Assembly: GCA_012800735.1 (NCBI GenBank)
Contig: JAAZIU010000009.1
Span: 29,530 to 93,529 of the forward strand
Origin: Clostridiales bacterium
GTDB taxonomy: Bacteria > Bacillota > Clostridia > Oscillospirales > CAG-272
Direction of reading: 5' to 3'
Length of the DNA: 64,000 bases
This document shows positions 42,836 to 52,378 of the stretch, one piece after another. The position numbers and the translations under genes are program-made. The stretch's first letter is position 1, and each line of letters begins with the position of its first letter. The notes below the pieces were generated by a model that saw only the letters and a program-made list of their open reading frames with translations, made no database searches and was not told the DNA's origin.

Positions 42836-42929
42836 TTTCAGCCTGAATATATAATTTTTATACAGGAGAACTGTGGGAGCTGGTTTGCGCGGCGCTGCCG
42901 TTTGCGCGAATCTCCTTCAAATTTTTATA

Positions 42930-44435
42930 ATGCAGAAAATTTTATTTTTAGACACAACATTAAGAGACGGAGAGCAGACGCCCGGCGTCTATGTAAACCG
43001 CTCCGGCAAGCTTGAGATAGCCCGCGCGCTGGAGCAGCTGGGCGTCGATATCATCGAAGCCGGTTTTCCGGCGGCGTCGAACGGAGACTTCGGCTGCGTC
43101 GCCGAGATAGCGCGGACGGTAAGAACGCCGGTCATCTGCGGTCTTGCCCGCTGCGTGGAGGGCGACATCGAAGCGGCGGCGGAGGCGCTTAAATCGGCGG
43201 AGAGGAAGCGGATTAACCTGTTTATAGCATCCTCGCCGATACATATGGAATATAAACTCCGGATGACGCCGGAACAGGTCGAGCGGCGGGTCGCCGAATG
43301 TGTTTCAAAAGCCCGCGAATATTTCGACGACATCGAATTCTCCTGCGAAGACGCGACGCGGTCGGACGTCGAGTTTCTGATCCGCCTTTTTGAGATTGCC
43401 GCGGCGAACGGCGCGACGACGCTGAATATTCCCGACACCGTCGGATACGCCTGCCCGCCGGAGTTCGGCGCGCTTGTAAAGACGATTAAAGAGAACGTAA
43501 AAGGCGCGGAAAACTGTGTAATCTCCTCCCATTGCCACGACGACTTGGGCATGGGGGTGGCAAACTCCCTCGCCGCGATAGAAAACGGCGCTTTGCAGGT
43601 CGAATGTACGATAAACGGCGTCGGCGAGCGGGCGGGCAACGCGGCGCTCGAAGAGATAGCGATGGCGATAAAAACCCGCGCCGACTGCTACGACCGCGAC
43701 ATAAACCTCGACACAACGCAGCTTTATCGGGTTTCAAGGCTGGTCTCCTCGCTCTACGGCGTTCCCAACCCGCCGAACAAGCCGATAGTCGGCTCAAACT
43801 GCTTTCTGCACGAATCGGGAATCCATCAGCACGGCGTAATGATGAACCGCAGCACCTACGAGATTATGACCCCCGAATCGGTCGGGATGGCGGAGGAGGG
43901 CTTTGTTTTAGGCAAGCTTTCCGGGCGGCACGCTTTTTCGCAGCGGCTTTCCGAGCTTGGATATCAGACTCTTTCGGATGAGGCGATAACGCTGCTTTTC
44001 GCCCGCTTCAAGGACTACGCCGACAAAAAAAGCGTCACCGACGAGGATATAATGGCGATAGTCAACGAATACTTAGACTCGCAGTCGCCGGTATACGCGC
44101 TTGAGACTTTCCAGATACAATCCGGCAACAACTCAGCCGCGATGGCGATGGTGTCGCTTTCCTGCCGCGGGGCGCAGATGAGCGAAGCGGCGCTCGGCGA
44201 CGGTCCCATCGACGCGGCGTTCAACGCAATTCACCGCCTGTCCGGCGCCGGAGACATCAGCCTCGAGGAATTCGAGATAAGAGCCGTCACCGAAGGCACC
44301 GACGCGCTGGGAGAAGCGAAGATACGCCTCAATATCGACGGCGTCGGCTTCACCGGCCGCAGCGTCTCGCCCGACATAATCGAAGCCTGCATCCGCGCGT
44401 ACATCAACGCGCTCAACAAGTGGGCGGCGACGTAA
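42930..44435 (+). CDS. leuA: 2-isopropylmalate synthase
   Basis: This enzyme condenses acetyl-CoA with 2-ketoisovalerate, the first step of leucine biosynthesis. FLDTTLRDGEQTPGVYV carries the metal and substrate residues, SSHCHDDLGMGVANSLAAI the metal His pair, and INGVGERAGNAALEEIAMA is the second signature. HESGIHQHG lies before the C-terminal LeuA allosteric domain (about residues 370-501). The ATG at 42930 starts where homologues usually do but has no clear ribosome site. In-frame GTG (42873) and TTG (42885) codons with nearby GGAG/GGGAG would add up to 19 residues. Other leu genes are not adjacent. Confidence 0.93.
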   Translation: MQKILFLDTTLRDGEQTPGVYVNRSGKLEIARALEQLGVDIIEAGFPAASNGDFGCVAEIARTVRTPVICGLARCVEGDIEAAAEALKSAERKRINLFIASSPIHMEYKLRMTPEQVERRVAECVSKAREYFDDIEFSCEDATRSDVEFLIRLFEIAAANGATTLNIPDTVGYACPPEFGALVKTIKENVKGAENCVISSHCHDDLGMGVANSLAAIENGALQVECTINGVGERAGNAALEEIAMAIKTRADCYDRDINLDTTQLYRVSRLVSSLYGVPNPPNKPIVGSNCFLHESGIHQHGVMMNRSTYEIMTPESVGMAEEGFVLGKLSGRHAFSQRLSELGYQTLSDEAITLLFARFKDYADKKSVTDEDIMAIVNEYLDSQSPVYALETFQIQSGNNSAAMAMVSLSCRGAQMSEAALGDGPIDAAFNAIHRLSGAGDISLEEFEIRAVTEGTDALGEAKIRLNIDGVGFTGRSVSPDIIEACIRAYINALNKWAAT

Positions 44436-44479
44436 ATTCATTGACAATTAAATAAATCTGCCGAAACAAAGTGTGAAAA

Positions 44480-44500
44480 ATATCCGAAACGGATATCTTT
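44480..44500 (+). terminator. Weak terminator of leuA
   Basis: ATATCCG-AAA-CGGATAT is followed by CTTTAT. Confidence 0.5.
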
Positions 44501-44549
44501 ATAAAAAAGCAAAACCCAACTCATACCCCACCGGAACAAGGAGGATCGG

Positions 44550-45458
44550 ATGGAAAATATCATTGAGGTCAGAAACCTCGATAAAAGCTACGGCAAAACC
44601 CAGGTTCTTTTTAATCTGAGCCTTGATGTCAGAAGAGGAGAGTGCCTCGGAATCGTCGGAGGCAACGGCGCCGGAAAAACCACCCTCCTCGAATGTATCG
44701 AAGGAATCCGGGACTGGCAAAAGGGAGATATTTTAATCGACGGCATGACCATCGAAGATGATTCGAGACAGATACGAGAAATTTTAGGCGTTCAGCTCCA
44801 ATCTTCCTCGCTGCCCGACGAGATGAAGGTAAAGGAAGCCGTCGAACTCTTTTCGGCGGAACACGGCGCCGGCTTCGACGACCGGCTTTACGACGAGCTG
44901 GACGTAAGGCAGCTTAGGGAAAAGCAGTACGGCAAGCTGTCAACCGGACAGAAAAGACGCCTCCACCTGCTTTTGGCGATACTCCACGACCCGAAAATCA
45001 TCATTCTCGACGAGCCGACCGCCGGACTTGACGTCAACTCGCGGCAGCTTCTCTACGCAAAGATAGACGAACTCAAAAAAGAGGGGAAGACCATCCTCCT
45101 GACCTCTCACGATATGTTTGAAGTCGAGAACCTCTGCGACAGGGTGCTTTTCATCGAAAAGGGACGAATCGGCAGGGAATTGAGCGAAGAAAGCCTCGCA
45201 GACGGCGACCGGCATATCGTCGCCGTATCGAGCGAGAAGAACAGCCTTGTCGGCGCGGATTTGATTTATTCCTCGCTTAAAGAAGAAATTGACGGAGAGC
45301 TGTATTTCGAGTGCGGCAGCATCAACCTCTGTCTTACAGAACTTTTGGAGCGCCTGAAAGCCGAAGACGACCGAATCACAAACATATATATAAAGAAAAA
45401 GACGGTAGAAGAAGAACTTACAAAGATGATGCGGGGTGACGGTCATGAAAACGCTTAA
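44550..45458 (+). CDS. ABC transporter ATP-binding protein
   Basis: This cytosolic ATPase powers the membrane protein encoded next. Of the 302 residues the first 220 form the nucleotide-binding domain: Walker A GGNGAGKTTL near residue 38, Q-loop ILGVQLQSSSL, signature YGKLSTGQKRRLHLL, Walker B KIIILDEPTAGLD, and switch His in LLTSHDMFE. The last 80 residues are a DrrA/CcmA-like extension. It overlaps the permease gene by 14 bases. The pair resembles daunorubicin-type exporters; the substrate is unknown. AAGGAGG precedes the ATG. Confidence 0.93.
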   Translation: MENIIEVRNLDKSYGKTQVLFNLSLDVRRGECLGIVGGNGAGKTTLLECIEGIRDWQKGDILIDGMTIEDDSRQIREILGVQLQSSSLPDEMKVKEAVELFSAEHGAGFDDRLYDELDVRQLREKQYGKLSTGQKRRLHLLLAILHDPKIIILDEPTAGLDVNSRQLLYAKIDELKKEGKTILLTSHDMFEVENLCDRVLFIEKGRIGRELSEESLADGDRHIVAVSSEKNSLVGADLIYSSLKEEIDGELYFECGSINLCLTELLERLKAEDDRITNIYIKKKTVEEELTKMMRGDGHENA

Positions 45459-46167
45459 AGCGCTTTGGGTTAATCTGAAAGTTTATTATATGATGACTTT
45501 CCGGAACATTTTTTTGATGGTCGTCAACTATCTGCTGCCGATCCTCTGTTACCTGATGTTCAGCGCGGTTTTCGTCGGCATAAACGAAGAAAACAAGAAA
45601 ACCATCATCATGAGCATGACCGCCTTTACCATTGCGATGAACAGCTATCTGGGACTTCCGATTAACGTCGTCCGCTATTCCGCCGGCGATATCAAAAGAG
45701 CTTACATTGCGGGCGGTCTCCGCCTCCGTCGGGTGTTTTTGAGCGCCGCGGTAAGCAACATCTTCCATTGCTTCGTCATTTCAATGACAATCCTCCTGAC
45801 GGCAAAGCCGCTTTTCGGCGCTTATCTTCCCGAATCGATGCCGCGGTACTTCGCGGCGCTGTTCGTCGGTATTCTTTTGTCGACGATGATCGGAGTTGCG
45901 ATAGGAATGTTCTCGAAGACAAACGCGATGGCAACCGTTATCTCACAAGCGCTCTTCCAGCCCTCCATCTTCCTCAGCGGCGTTCTGATAGCCGTCGAAT
46001 ACCTGCCGAAATTCATGCAAAAGATAACCGATATAATTCCCCTGAAGCACACCTATGTCCTCCTGAAAGGCTATGACGAGACGTCGCTTATAGTCTCCCT
46101 CGCCTTTACCGCGGTCCTGTTTGTTATGCTGATAATAAGATACCGATTTATCATAAGGAGATCCTAA
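45445..46167 (+). CDS. ABC-2 type transporter permease
   Basis: This protein of about 240 residues has six membrane segments and forms the pore partner of the preceding ATPase. The sequence MKTLKALWVNLKVYYMMTFR and the following hydrophobic LMVVNYLLPILCYLMFSAVF are typical of ABC-2 membrane proteins. FLSGVLIAVEYLPKFMQKIT and IIPLKHTYVLLKGY form the conserved late loop. The ATG at 45445 is preferred over the GTG at 45436, based on GGGGTG spacing. The two genes overlap. The exported substrate is unknown. Confidence 0.9.
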   Translation: MKTLKALWVNLKVYYMMTFRNIFLMVVNYLLPILCYLMFSAVFVGINEENKKTIIMSMTAFTIAMNSYLGLPINVVRYSAGDIKRAYIAGGLRLRRVFLSAAVSNIFHCFVISMTILLTAKPLFGAYLPESMPRYFAALFVGILLSTMIGVAIGMFSKTNAMATVISQALFQPSIFLSGVLIAVEYLPKFMQKITDIIPLKHTYVLLKGYDETSLIVSLAFTAVLFVMLIIRYRFIIRRS

Positions 46168-46249
46168 CGAGTCTCCGACAAACCCGATAAACACCCCGGA
46201 CAAGACAGGAGGAACGCAAGCCGAACACACATTAAATAAAAAATAAAAC

Positions 46250-46287
46250 CTCCGAGGCGGCAAAAATACCCGTCCGCCGCCCCGGAG
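46250..46287 (+). promoter_or_regulatory. Hairpin that may cover the LtaS-like ribosome site
   Basis: CTCCGAGGCGG pairs with CCGCCGCCCCGGAG, so the only GGAG (46284-46287) before the ATG at 46301 lies in the 3' arm. No T-run follows. It may act as a terminator of the ABC genes, as translational control, or both. Confidence 0.4.
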
Positions 46288-46300
46288 TCAGTACCTTGAT

Positions 46301-48202
46301 ATGAATAAAATCGTTACCGAACAGCCGAAGCCGCTTTCCGACCGCCTTTCGCATCCTGCTTTTAAGGCGTCAGCGGCGGCGGCGGCTTTGATTTATCCGC
46401 CTTTCTGCTTTTTTGCCGCCGAATATATTCATTACGCCGACCAAGAGGAGTTTTCAAAATTCCTTTCCGCCCGCGCGCCCGTCGTTGTTTTCTGCGTCGC
46501 CGCGCTGTATCTTATCTACGCGGCGATATCGCTTATCTGCCGCCGGTTCTGGCCGGCGGCGGTATTGCTGGGCTTCTTTGTCGTCGGAGGCGGGATAGCC
46601 GACTATTTCAAATACCGCCTCACCGGCGAATATCTCTACCCCTGGGATGTGGCGCAGCAGGTCGGAAAACTCCCCCGGCTGCTCGATTTCGTCAAAATTC
46701 CGCTGCCGCCGCTCTATCTGATTATGGGAATCCTCGCCGTTTTGATGGCTCTGCTGATCGGCCTTACAAGGCTGTCGGTGCCGCTTAAATGGTATATCCG
46801 GCTGCCGGCGGCGGCGCTCATCGTCTTTTTTCTCGTTTTCTCCGTCTCCACCCCCGAAAGGGTGGAGAAGACGCTTAACCGCAGCTCCCTCTACCTCGAA
46901 GACATGGCGCTGCAAAACTCAAACTACGAGCAGAACGGCCTTTGCGGCGCCTTTGTCATAAACCTCCTCTCCGGCGGCATCTCCCGCCCCGACGGCTATT
47001 ATCCGGGACTCGGCGGGGAAATTCTGGCAAGATACCCGGAAAAGCCCGCCGAAGACGATTTCGCCCGTCCGGATATCATCCTCGTTTTAAGCGAATCTTA
47101 TTGGGACGCCCGTCAGCTCCGCGGCGTTGAGTTTTTCAAGACCGGCGCCGATGACGCGGATTTCGGGTATTCAAAAGACCCGATGGAGCATTTCGACCGC
47201 ATAGCGTCGGATGACGGCGTTATCTCCGGCAGTTTTTACACGACCGGTTTCGGCGGCGGCACGGCGCGGCCGGAATTCGAGCTTTTGACCGGACTTACCA
47301 CCGACGGCCTGCCGAGCGGTTCGGTGCCGTATCAGTATATCAAATCCGACTTCCCCTGCCATGTCCGCGACCTTAAAGACGAGGGCTACCGCTGCGTCGG
47401 GCTGCATCCGTATCTGCCGAGCTTTTACAGGAGAAAATCGGTCTGGCCGCTGCTCGGCTTCGACGAATGCCTTTTCGCCGGAGAGCTTGAAGACATCTCC
47501 GGCATCGAGCCGCTCTATCGCGGCCGCCAAATAAGCGACTTTACTTTCGTCGAATATATAAAACACGTCCTCGAAAACCGCGAAGAAGAACAGCCCCTCT
47601 TTGTCTTCGCCGTCAGCATGGAAAACCACCAGCCGTATGAAAACAAATTCGCCGACGAAGAATTTACGATCAGAGCCGAGTTCGAAGAGGGCAGATACGG
47701 CGAATCGGTACAAAACGCCGTCTTGAATTTCACCCAAGGTCTCTGCGACGCCGACGAATCGCTCGCCCGGCTTTACGAATACACAAAAACGGCTTCCCGC
47801 CCGACGATGCTTATCTGGTTCGGCGACCACGCGCCGACTTTGGGCGCAAATCTTTCCGGATACGTCGCCGGCGGACTTGTCGACGACCCCTCATTCGTCT
47901 CGGCCGCCGAGCGGCAGATTACCCAGTCGACCCCCTTTCTCGTCGCCGCGAATTTCCCGCTTGCCGACAATCGGGTGCTGCATATGGGGAAAGGCAACAA
48001 AGTCACTTCATACAATCTTTTAAACGGCGCGCTCAAAGCCGCCGGCGCTCCCTCGACGCCGCTGGGCGGGTTCTTAGCCGACTACGCCGCCTGCCGTCCC
48101 GATTACAACATAAGGATGGGGATAACGCCGGAGGGAGAGCTTAAAAAATTTGTAAACGAGCATATTGTCATTACTTATGAAAGGCTGAAAAAAATCGAAT
48201 AA
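46301..48202 (+). CDS. LTA synthase family protein (sulfatase-fold phosphoglycerol transferase)
   Basis: This membrane-bound polymerase is likely to move glycerol phosphate from phosphatidylglycerol onto lipoteichoic acid or a related polymer. The 633 residues start with five membrane helices (about 28-200) and continue with an extracellular alkaline-phosphatase-like domain. IILVLSESYWDARQL carries the first metal Glu, FTTGF-type then GGGTARPEFELLTGL the catalytic Thr, LIWFGDHAPTLG the metal Asp-His, and SMENHQPYENKF a substrate His. The stop codon lies in a degenerate hairpin A. The upstream glycolipid synthase gene fits the pathway. Confidence 0.9.
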   Translation: MNKIVTEQPKPLSDRLSHPAFKASAAAAALIYPPFCFFAAEYIHYADQEEFSKFLSARAPVVVFCVAALYLIYAAISLICRRFWPAAVLLGFFVVGGGIADYFKYRLTGEYLYPWDVAQQVGKLPRLLDFVKIPLPPLYLIMGILAVLMALLIGLTRLSVPLKWYIRLPAAALIVFFLVFSVSTPERVEKTLNRSSLYLEDMALQNSNYEQNGLCGAFVINLLSGGISRPDGYYPGLGGEILARYPEKPAEDDFARPDIILVLSESYWDARQLRGVEFFKTGADDADFGYSKDPMEHFDRIASDDGVISGSFYTTGFGGGTARPEFELLTGLTTDGLPSGSVPYQYIKSDFPCHVRDLKDEGYRCVGLHPYLPSFYRRKSVWPLLGFDECLFAGELEDISGIEPLYRGRQISDFTFVEYIKHVLENREEEQPLFVFAVSMENHQPYENKFADEEFTIRAEFEEGRYGESVQNAVLNFTQGLCDADESLARLYEYTKTASRPTMLIWFGDHAPTLGANLSGYVAGGLVDDPSFVSAAERQITQSTPFLVAANFPLADNRVLHMGKGNKVTSYNLLNGALKAAGAPSTPLGGFLADYAACRPDYNIRMGITPEGELKKFVNEHIVITYERLKKIE

Positions 48203-48240
48203 CCGGCGGGGCGGGTTATTCGTCCCGAAAATAAGTCTTT
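48197..48240 (+). repeat. Degenerate paired-hairpin repeat (A plus tail)
   Basis: GAATAACC...GGTTATTC (48197-48221) includes the TAA stop of the LtaS-like gene. Hairpin B is missing and the tail GTCCCGAAAATAAGTC follows directly. Confidence 0.65.
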
Positions 48241-48275
48241 ATTTAAGTTTTATATAATAAACGAAAGGAATTGCC

Positions 48276-49343
48276 ATGCTGTTTCCGATTACCGCCCGCG
48301 ACCGCGAAGAATACGAATCGATAAGAGAGCTGCTGCCGCCGAAGATGATTGACATCCACTGCCATGTCTGGCGCAACAGCGATATCGACAAATCGGGTGA
48401 CGAAAACAAAGGCCCCCGCCGCACCGTCACCTGGCCGGACCTCGTCGCCGCCGAAAACCCGATAGAAGACCTTTTCGAGACATACCGGCTGATGTTCCCC
48501 GGCATCGAAGTGACGCCGCTGATTTTCGGCACCACCGGCGGCTCCTCCTCCACCCCCGAGTCCATGAAGCCGCAAAACCGCTACATCGCCAAAGTTTCAA
48601 AAGAACACGGCATTCCGGCGCTCTATTATTCTCATCCCCGCCAGAGCGCCGAAGAGCTTGAAGTTGCGATAAAAGTCGGAAATTTCCGCGGCATAAAGAG
48701 CTACCTCGACCTCTCCCCCGCCTATCTGCCGGAAAAAGAGATACGAATCTATGACTTTTTCCCGCCGGAACATTTTGAAGTAATCGACAGGATGGGCGGC
48801 ATAGTGATGCTGCATATCCCGCGCCCCGGCCGCCTGGGCGACCCCGTCAACATCGCCCAGATAATCGAGATAAAACAGCGGTGGAAGCGGCTGCGCCTTA
48901 TAATCGCGCATATCGGCCGCGCCTACTGCCAAAGCGACGTCGGCGACGCGCTTGAGCGGCTCTGCGCCTGCCCCGACTGCGACGACCTGCTTTTCGACTT
49001 CTGCGCGAACACAAACGCCGTCGTGATGCGTCAGCTTTTGGACGCCGTCGGCCCGAAGCGGGTATTGTGGGGCACCGACCTGCCGATTACCCGGATGCGG
49101 ATGCGGCGGATTGAAGAAAACGGCACCTACATAAACCTCGTCCCGCCGGGAATGTACCCCTCCGAAGTCCCCGACCCGCACCTGCGGGAGGTCTGCGAAG
49201 AGGAAGCGGAAAAGATAACTTTCTTTATGTACGAAGAGATCAAAGCTATGAAACAGGCGCTGGAAAACAGCAAAAACGCCTCGCCCGCCGACGCATATGA
49301 CATCTTCTACGGCAACGCGGCGAGGTTGCTTGAAATTGAATAA
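48276..49343 (+). CDS. Amidohydrolase-family TIM-barrel hydrolase
   Basis: This 355-residue cytosolic metal-dependent hydrolase is of the Amidohydro_2 type. The HxH metal site is MIDIHCHVW near residue 26, a mid-barrel His is in LIIAHIGRAYCQ, and the late Asp in RVLWGTDLPITRM. This pattern is seen in decarboxylase- and lactonase-like members. AAAGGAATTG precedes the ATG. A strong terminator follows. No neighbouring pathway points to a substrate, so only the family can be given. Confidence 0.85.
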   Translation: MLFPITARDREEYESIRELLPPKMIDIHCHVWRNSDIDKSGDENKGPRRTVTWPDLVAAENPIEDLFETYRLMFPGIEVTPLIFGTTGGSSSTPESMKPQNRYIAKVSKEHGIPALYYSHPRQSAEELEVAIKVGNFRGIKSYLDLSPAYLPEKEIRIYDFFPPEHFEVIDRMGGIVMLHIPRPGRLGDPVNIAQIIEIKQRWKRLRLIIAHIGRAYCQSDVGDALERLCACPDCDDLLFDFCANTNAVVMRQLLDAVGPKRVLWGTDLPITRMRMRRIEENGTYINLVPPGMYPSEVPDPHLREVCEEEAEKITFFMYEEIKAMKQALENSKNASPADAYDIFYGNAARLLEIE

Positions 49344-49349
49344 ACACAA

Positions 49350-49374
49350 GACGCCGGCATTTCCGGCGTCTTTT
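49350..49374 (+). terminator. Terminator of the amidohydrolase gene
   Basis: GACGCCGG-CATTT-CCGGCGTC is followed by TTTT. Confidence 0.88.
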
Positions 49375-49482
49375 CACGCCCGAACCTATCGCCAGTTTTT
49401 CTCTACCCCATAAATTTCCGCGAATTTAGCCCAACAAATGCCATATTTATTACAAAATATAATAATAATTAACTTTATCCCA

Positions 49483-49512
49483 TTGCAATGAAGTAAAATA
49501 TCATGGTATAAT
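49483..49512 (+). promoter_or_regulatory. Promoter of asnS
   Basis: TTGCAA and TATAAT are 18 bases apart, with TGG before the -10. The transcript would begin just before or within the repeat at 49514 and carry it in its 5' leader. Confidence 0.6.
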
Positions 49513-49513
49513 T

Positions 49514-49656
49514 GACTTGCGCCGAAAGGTGCAAGTCGAGAGTTTCACCGGAGGTGAAACATCTCCGCTCCGAAGTCAAGTGAATATCCGCTTCGCGGAT
49601 ATTCTGAGAGTTTCACCTTCGGTGAAACTCTATGCTCCGAAGTTTAGTTATTAATT
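49514..49656 (+). repeat. Paired-hairpin repeat, two units, in the asnS leader
   Basis: A 49514-49537 (GACTTGCGCC arms), B 49538-49565 (GAGAGTTTCACC/GGTGAAACATCTC), tail CGCTCCGAAGTCAAGT, A 49582-49604 (GAATATCCGC arms), B 49606-49631 (GAGAGTTTCACC/GGTGAAACTCT), tail GCTCCGAAGTTTAGTTATTA. Confidence 0.9.
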
Positions 49657-49722
49657 ATTTTTGCCGTATCGGTCGGCTGATTCTTTCACAAAAAATCTAT
49701 TTTATATATCAAGGAGTTTGTC

Positions 49723-51126
49723 ATGGTTCGCACTGATTTGCATGAGCTTCGCGGCTCTGCGGAGCTTTATTCGGAAAAAGAGGTAACCGTCGCCGGATGG
49801 GTGCGCAATATCCGCGCGTCAAACGCTTTCGGCTTCATTGAGCTGAACGACGGCTCGACATTCTCCTGCCTTCAGATAGTCATCGAGGAATCGAAGCTCT
49901 CGAATTACAATGATATTGCCTCCCTGAATATCGGCGCCGCCATTATAGCGAAAGGAATTTTCACCCTCACCCCCGGCGCGAAGCAGCCGTATGAGCTGAA
50001 AGCGACCGATGTCACGGTAGAGGGCGCGTCCGACCCGGAATACCCGATACAGAACAAGCGCCATACCCGCGAATACCTCCGCTCGCTGGCGCATCTGCGT
50101 CCCCGCACCAACACCTTCAACGCGGTATTCCGCGTCCGTTCCGCCGCCGCTTTCGCTATCCACGAATTTTTCAACAAGCGCGGCTATATTTACGTCCACA
50201 CCCCGATAATCACGACATCCGACTGCGAGGGCGCCGGAGAGATGTTCCGCGTCACAACGCTGGATGTAAACGACCCGCCGCGGCTGGAATCCGGCGAGAT
50301 TGACTGGTCTCAGGACTTTTTCGGCGCAGAAGCGTTCCTGACCGTCTCCGGTCAGCTCAACGGAGAGGCATTCGCGCAGGCGTTCGGCAAGATATACACC
50401 TTCGGCCCGACTTTCCGCGCCGAAAACAGCAACACCCCGCGCCACGCCGCCGAATTCTGGATGATAGAGCCGGAGATTGCTTTCGCCGATCTTTCAGACG
50501 AGATGCAACTCTCAGAAGACTTGGTCAAATACATAATCAATTACGTGATGGATAACTGCTCGGAAGAAATCGAATTCTTCAACCGCTGGAACGACAAGGA
50601 GCTGATTAAAAAGCTCAACAACGTCGTCTCCTCCGAGTTCGTGCGGGTAAGCTACACCGAGGCGATAGAAATCCTCCAAAAAGCAAAAGAAAGCGGCGTC
50701 AGCTTCAAATACCCCCTCGGCTGGGGCGAAGACCTCGCCACCGAGCATGAGAGATATCTCACCGAACAGCACTTCAAAAAGCCGGTGTTCGTCACCGACT
50801 GGCCGAGAGAGATAAAGTCCTTCTATATGCGGCTGAACGACGACGGAAAGACCGTCGCGGCGGCGGATATGCTTGTCCCCGGTGTCGGCGAGCTCTGCGG
50901 CGGCAGTCAGCGCGAGGAGCGGCTCGACGTACTCGAAGACAACATCCGCCGTCTCGGAATGGACGTCGAAAACTACCGCTGGTACAACGACTTGCGCCGC
51001 TGGGGCGGCACTCACCACGCCGGCTTCGGCCTCGGCTTCGAGCGGATGATAATGTACATAACCGGCATGGACAACATCCGCGACGTGTCGCTGTTCCCGA
51101 GAACCACCGGAAGCGCAGATTTTTGA
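49723..51126 (+). CDS. asnS: Asparagine--tRNA ligase
   Basis: This class II aminoacyl-tRNA synthetase charges tRNA-Asn. The 467 residues begin with an OB-fold anticodon-binding domain ([20 protein letters not shown]). The catalytic domain follows: motif 1 around [20 protein letters not shown], motif 2 [20 protein letters not shown], and motif 3 [34 protein letters not shown] and the C-terminal [15 protein letters not shown] are AsnS-specific. AAGGAG precedes the ATG. The long leader contains paired-hairpin repeats, and no T-box is visible. The TGA stop lies in a hairpin A. Confidence 0.97.
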   Translation: MVRTDLHELRGSAELYSEKEVTVAGWVRNIRASNAFGFIELNDGSTFSCLQIVIEESKLSNYNDIASLNIGAAIIAKGIFTLTPGAKQPYELKATDVTVEGASDPEYPIQNKRHTREYLRSLAHLRPRTNTFNAVFRVRSAAAFAIHEFFNKRGYIYVHTPIITTSDCEGAGEMFRVTTLDVNDPPRLESGEIDWSQDFFGAEAFLTVSGQLNGEAFAQAFGKIYTFGPTFRAENSNTPRHAAEFWMIEPEIAFADLSDEMQLSEDLVKYIINYVMDNCSEEIEFFNRWNDKELIKKLNNVVSSEFVRVSYTEAIEILQKAKESGVSFKYPLGWGEDLATEHERYLTEQHFKKPVFVTDWPREIKSFYMRLNDDGKTVAAADMLVPGVGELCGGSQREERLDVLEDNIRRLGMDVENYRWYNDLRRWGGTHHAGFGLGFERMIMYITGMDNIRDVSLFPRTTGSADF

Positions 51127-51383
51127 TTGGCGCTTCGCACCAATCAAGCGAGTTTCGGCTTCGCCGAAACGTCGCCGCCGGATAGTAAAGTCATAGCTTA
51201 TGTTTTTTCTATATGAATTGAATAGCGCCGGAGGCGCTATTCGAGAGTTTTGCCTACGGCAAAACGTCTCCGCACCAAAGCAAAGTCGTTATCGGTGTTT
51301 TTTCTAAAGAAGATTTTGCTTCGCAAAATCAATTTATCTGAAAATAGCGCCAAAGTAAAGTAATTAACCGCAGAGCGGTTATT
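51124..51383 (+). repeat. Paired-hairpin repeats, two units plus module C
   Basis: A 51124-51146 (TGATTGGCGC arm, includes the asnS stop), B 51148-51175 (GCGAGTTTCGGC/GCCGAAACGTCGC), tail to 51210. Then A 51220-51242 (GAATAGCGCC arms), B 51243-51270 (GAGAGTTTTGCC/GGCAAAACGTCTC), tail to 51305. Then module C: GATTTTGC-TTC-GCAAAATC (51312-51330) with the end CCAAAGTAAAGTAATTA, and AACCGCAGAGCGGTT (51365-51379). Confidence 0.88.
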
Positions 51384-51436
51384 CAAAAATCTCTTTTATC
51401 AACAAATCCACCCATATAGAGCAGATAGGAGATTTC

Positions 51437-52378
51437 ATGAAAAAAGCCCTGAAAGTCATCGCGATTATCGTAATTGTCATCCTGATACTTGCCGTTATAG
51501 CCGCCGTCGGATTCTCGGTTTTCATCGGTTCGGCGGTTTTCGACGGAATGACAAACTTCATTCCGAGAGATGAAACCGTTAAAAATCAATCGGAATACAT
51601 CGGCGAATATGAAAAATTCGCGTCGGAAAACAAAGTCGTCGAAGTTAAAATCCCCTCCACCCGCGAAGACCATGAAATCCCCGCAATATATGTCGAAAAA
51701 GACGGCTCGAAAGGCGTCGCGGTACTCGTCCACGGCATGGGCGGGACGGGAAAATCGCTTACCTACATGATGCAAAATTTCCTCGACTTGGGTTACGGCG
51801 TCATCGCCTACGACCAGCGGAATTCGGGGGAGAACACGGCGGATCACAGCACTTTCGGGGTTCTTGAAAGTTATGACACTTTGGATGTCGTCGCCTACGC
51901 GCGGGAAAATCTCCTCTCCGGCGGAGAGCTGATACTCTGGGGAGAGTCCTACGGCGGCGCGACGGCGGCTATCGCTATGGGACGCGACGAGAGCGGCATC
52001 GACCGCCTTATCCTTGAGTGTCCCGTCGGCCGCGGCATTGACATGATTGAAAGCGAAATGAAAGACATCTCCGAACAAAACGGCATCCCGCTTTCCTATA
52101 TGACTTCCTGCGGAGAGATTTACATGAAATTCAAACTCGGCATCAGTTACGCCGACATGAACCCGGCGGAATGGCTGAAATCGACGACAAAGCCGGTGTT
52201 GATCTCGAATTCCTCAATAGATGACGTCACTCCGGCATATATCGGAGACGAGCTTTACGCGGCGATTCCCCACGACAAAAAAATGCTTGTCACCACCGAT
52301 AAATACGACCACGCCGAGTTTCCGTCAGAAGACCCGGAAGGGTATAAGCAGATGCTCGAAGAATTTTTAGCGTCATAG
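51437..52378 (+). CDS. Membrane-anchored alpha/beta hydrolase
   Basis: This 313-residue protein has an N-terminal membrane helix (VIAIIVIVILILAVIAAVGF), so the hydrolase domain is outside the membrane. The oxyanion-side VAVLVHGMGGTGKS, nucleophile elbow LWGESYGGA (GxSxG), acid in SSIDDVTP and His in KYDHAEFP form the complete catalytic set. It resembles BAAT/prolyl-oligopeptidase-like esterases that Clostridia anchor at the surface. AGGAG precedes the ATG. The TAG stop overlaps the first base of a repeat hairpin. The substrate is unknown. Confidence 0.87.
   Translation: MKKALKVIAIIVIVILILAVIAAVGFSVFIGSAVFDGMTNFIPRDETVKNQSEYIGEYEKFASENKVVEVKIPSTREDHEIPAIYVEKDGSKGVAVLVHGMGGTGKSLTYMMQNFLDLGYGVIAYDQRNSGENTADHSTFGVLESYDTLDVVAYARENLLSGGELILWGESYGGATAAIAMGRDESGIDRLILECPVGRGIDMIESEMKDISEQNGIPLSYMTSCGEIYMKFKLGISYADMNPAEWLKSTTKPVLISNSSIDDVTPAYIGDELYAAIPHDKKMLVTTDKYDHAEFPSEDPEGYKQMLEEFLAS

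Noticed and set aside
49513..49720. T-box riboswitch in the asnS leader
   Set aside because: No AGGGTGG/ACCGCG antiterminator motif is present; the leader structure is explained by the paired-hairpin repeats.
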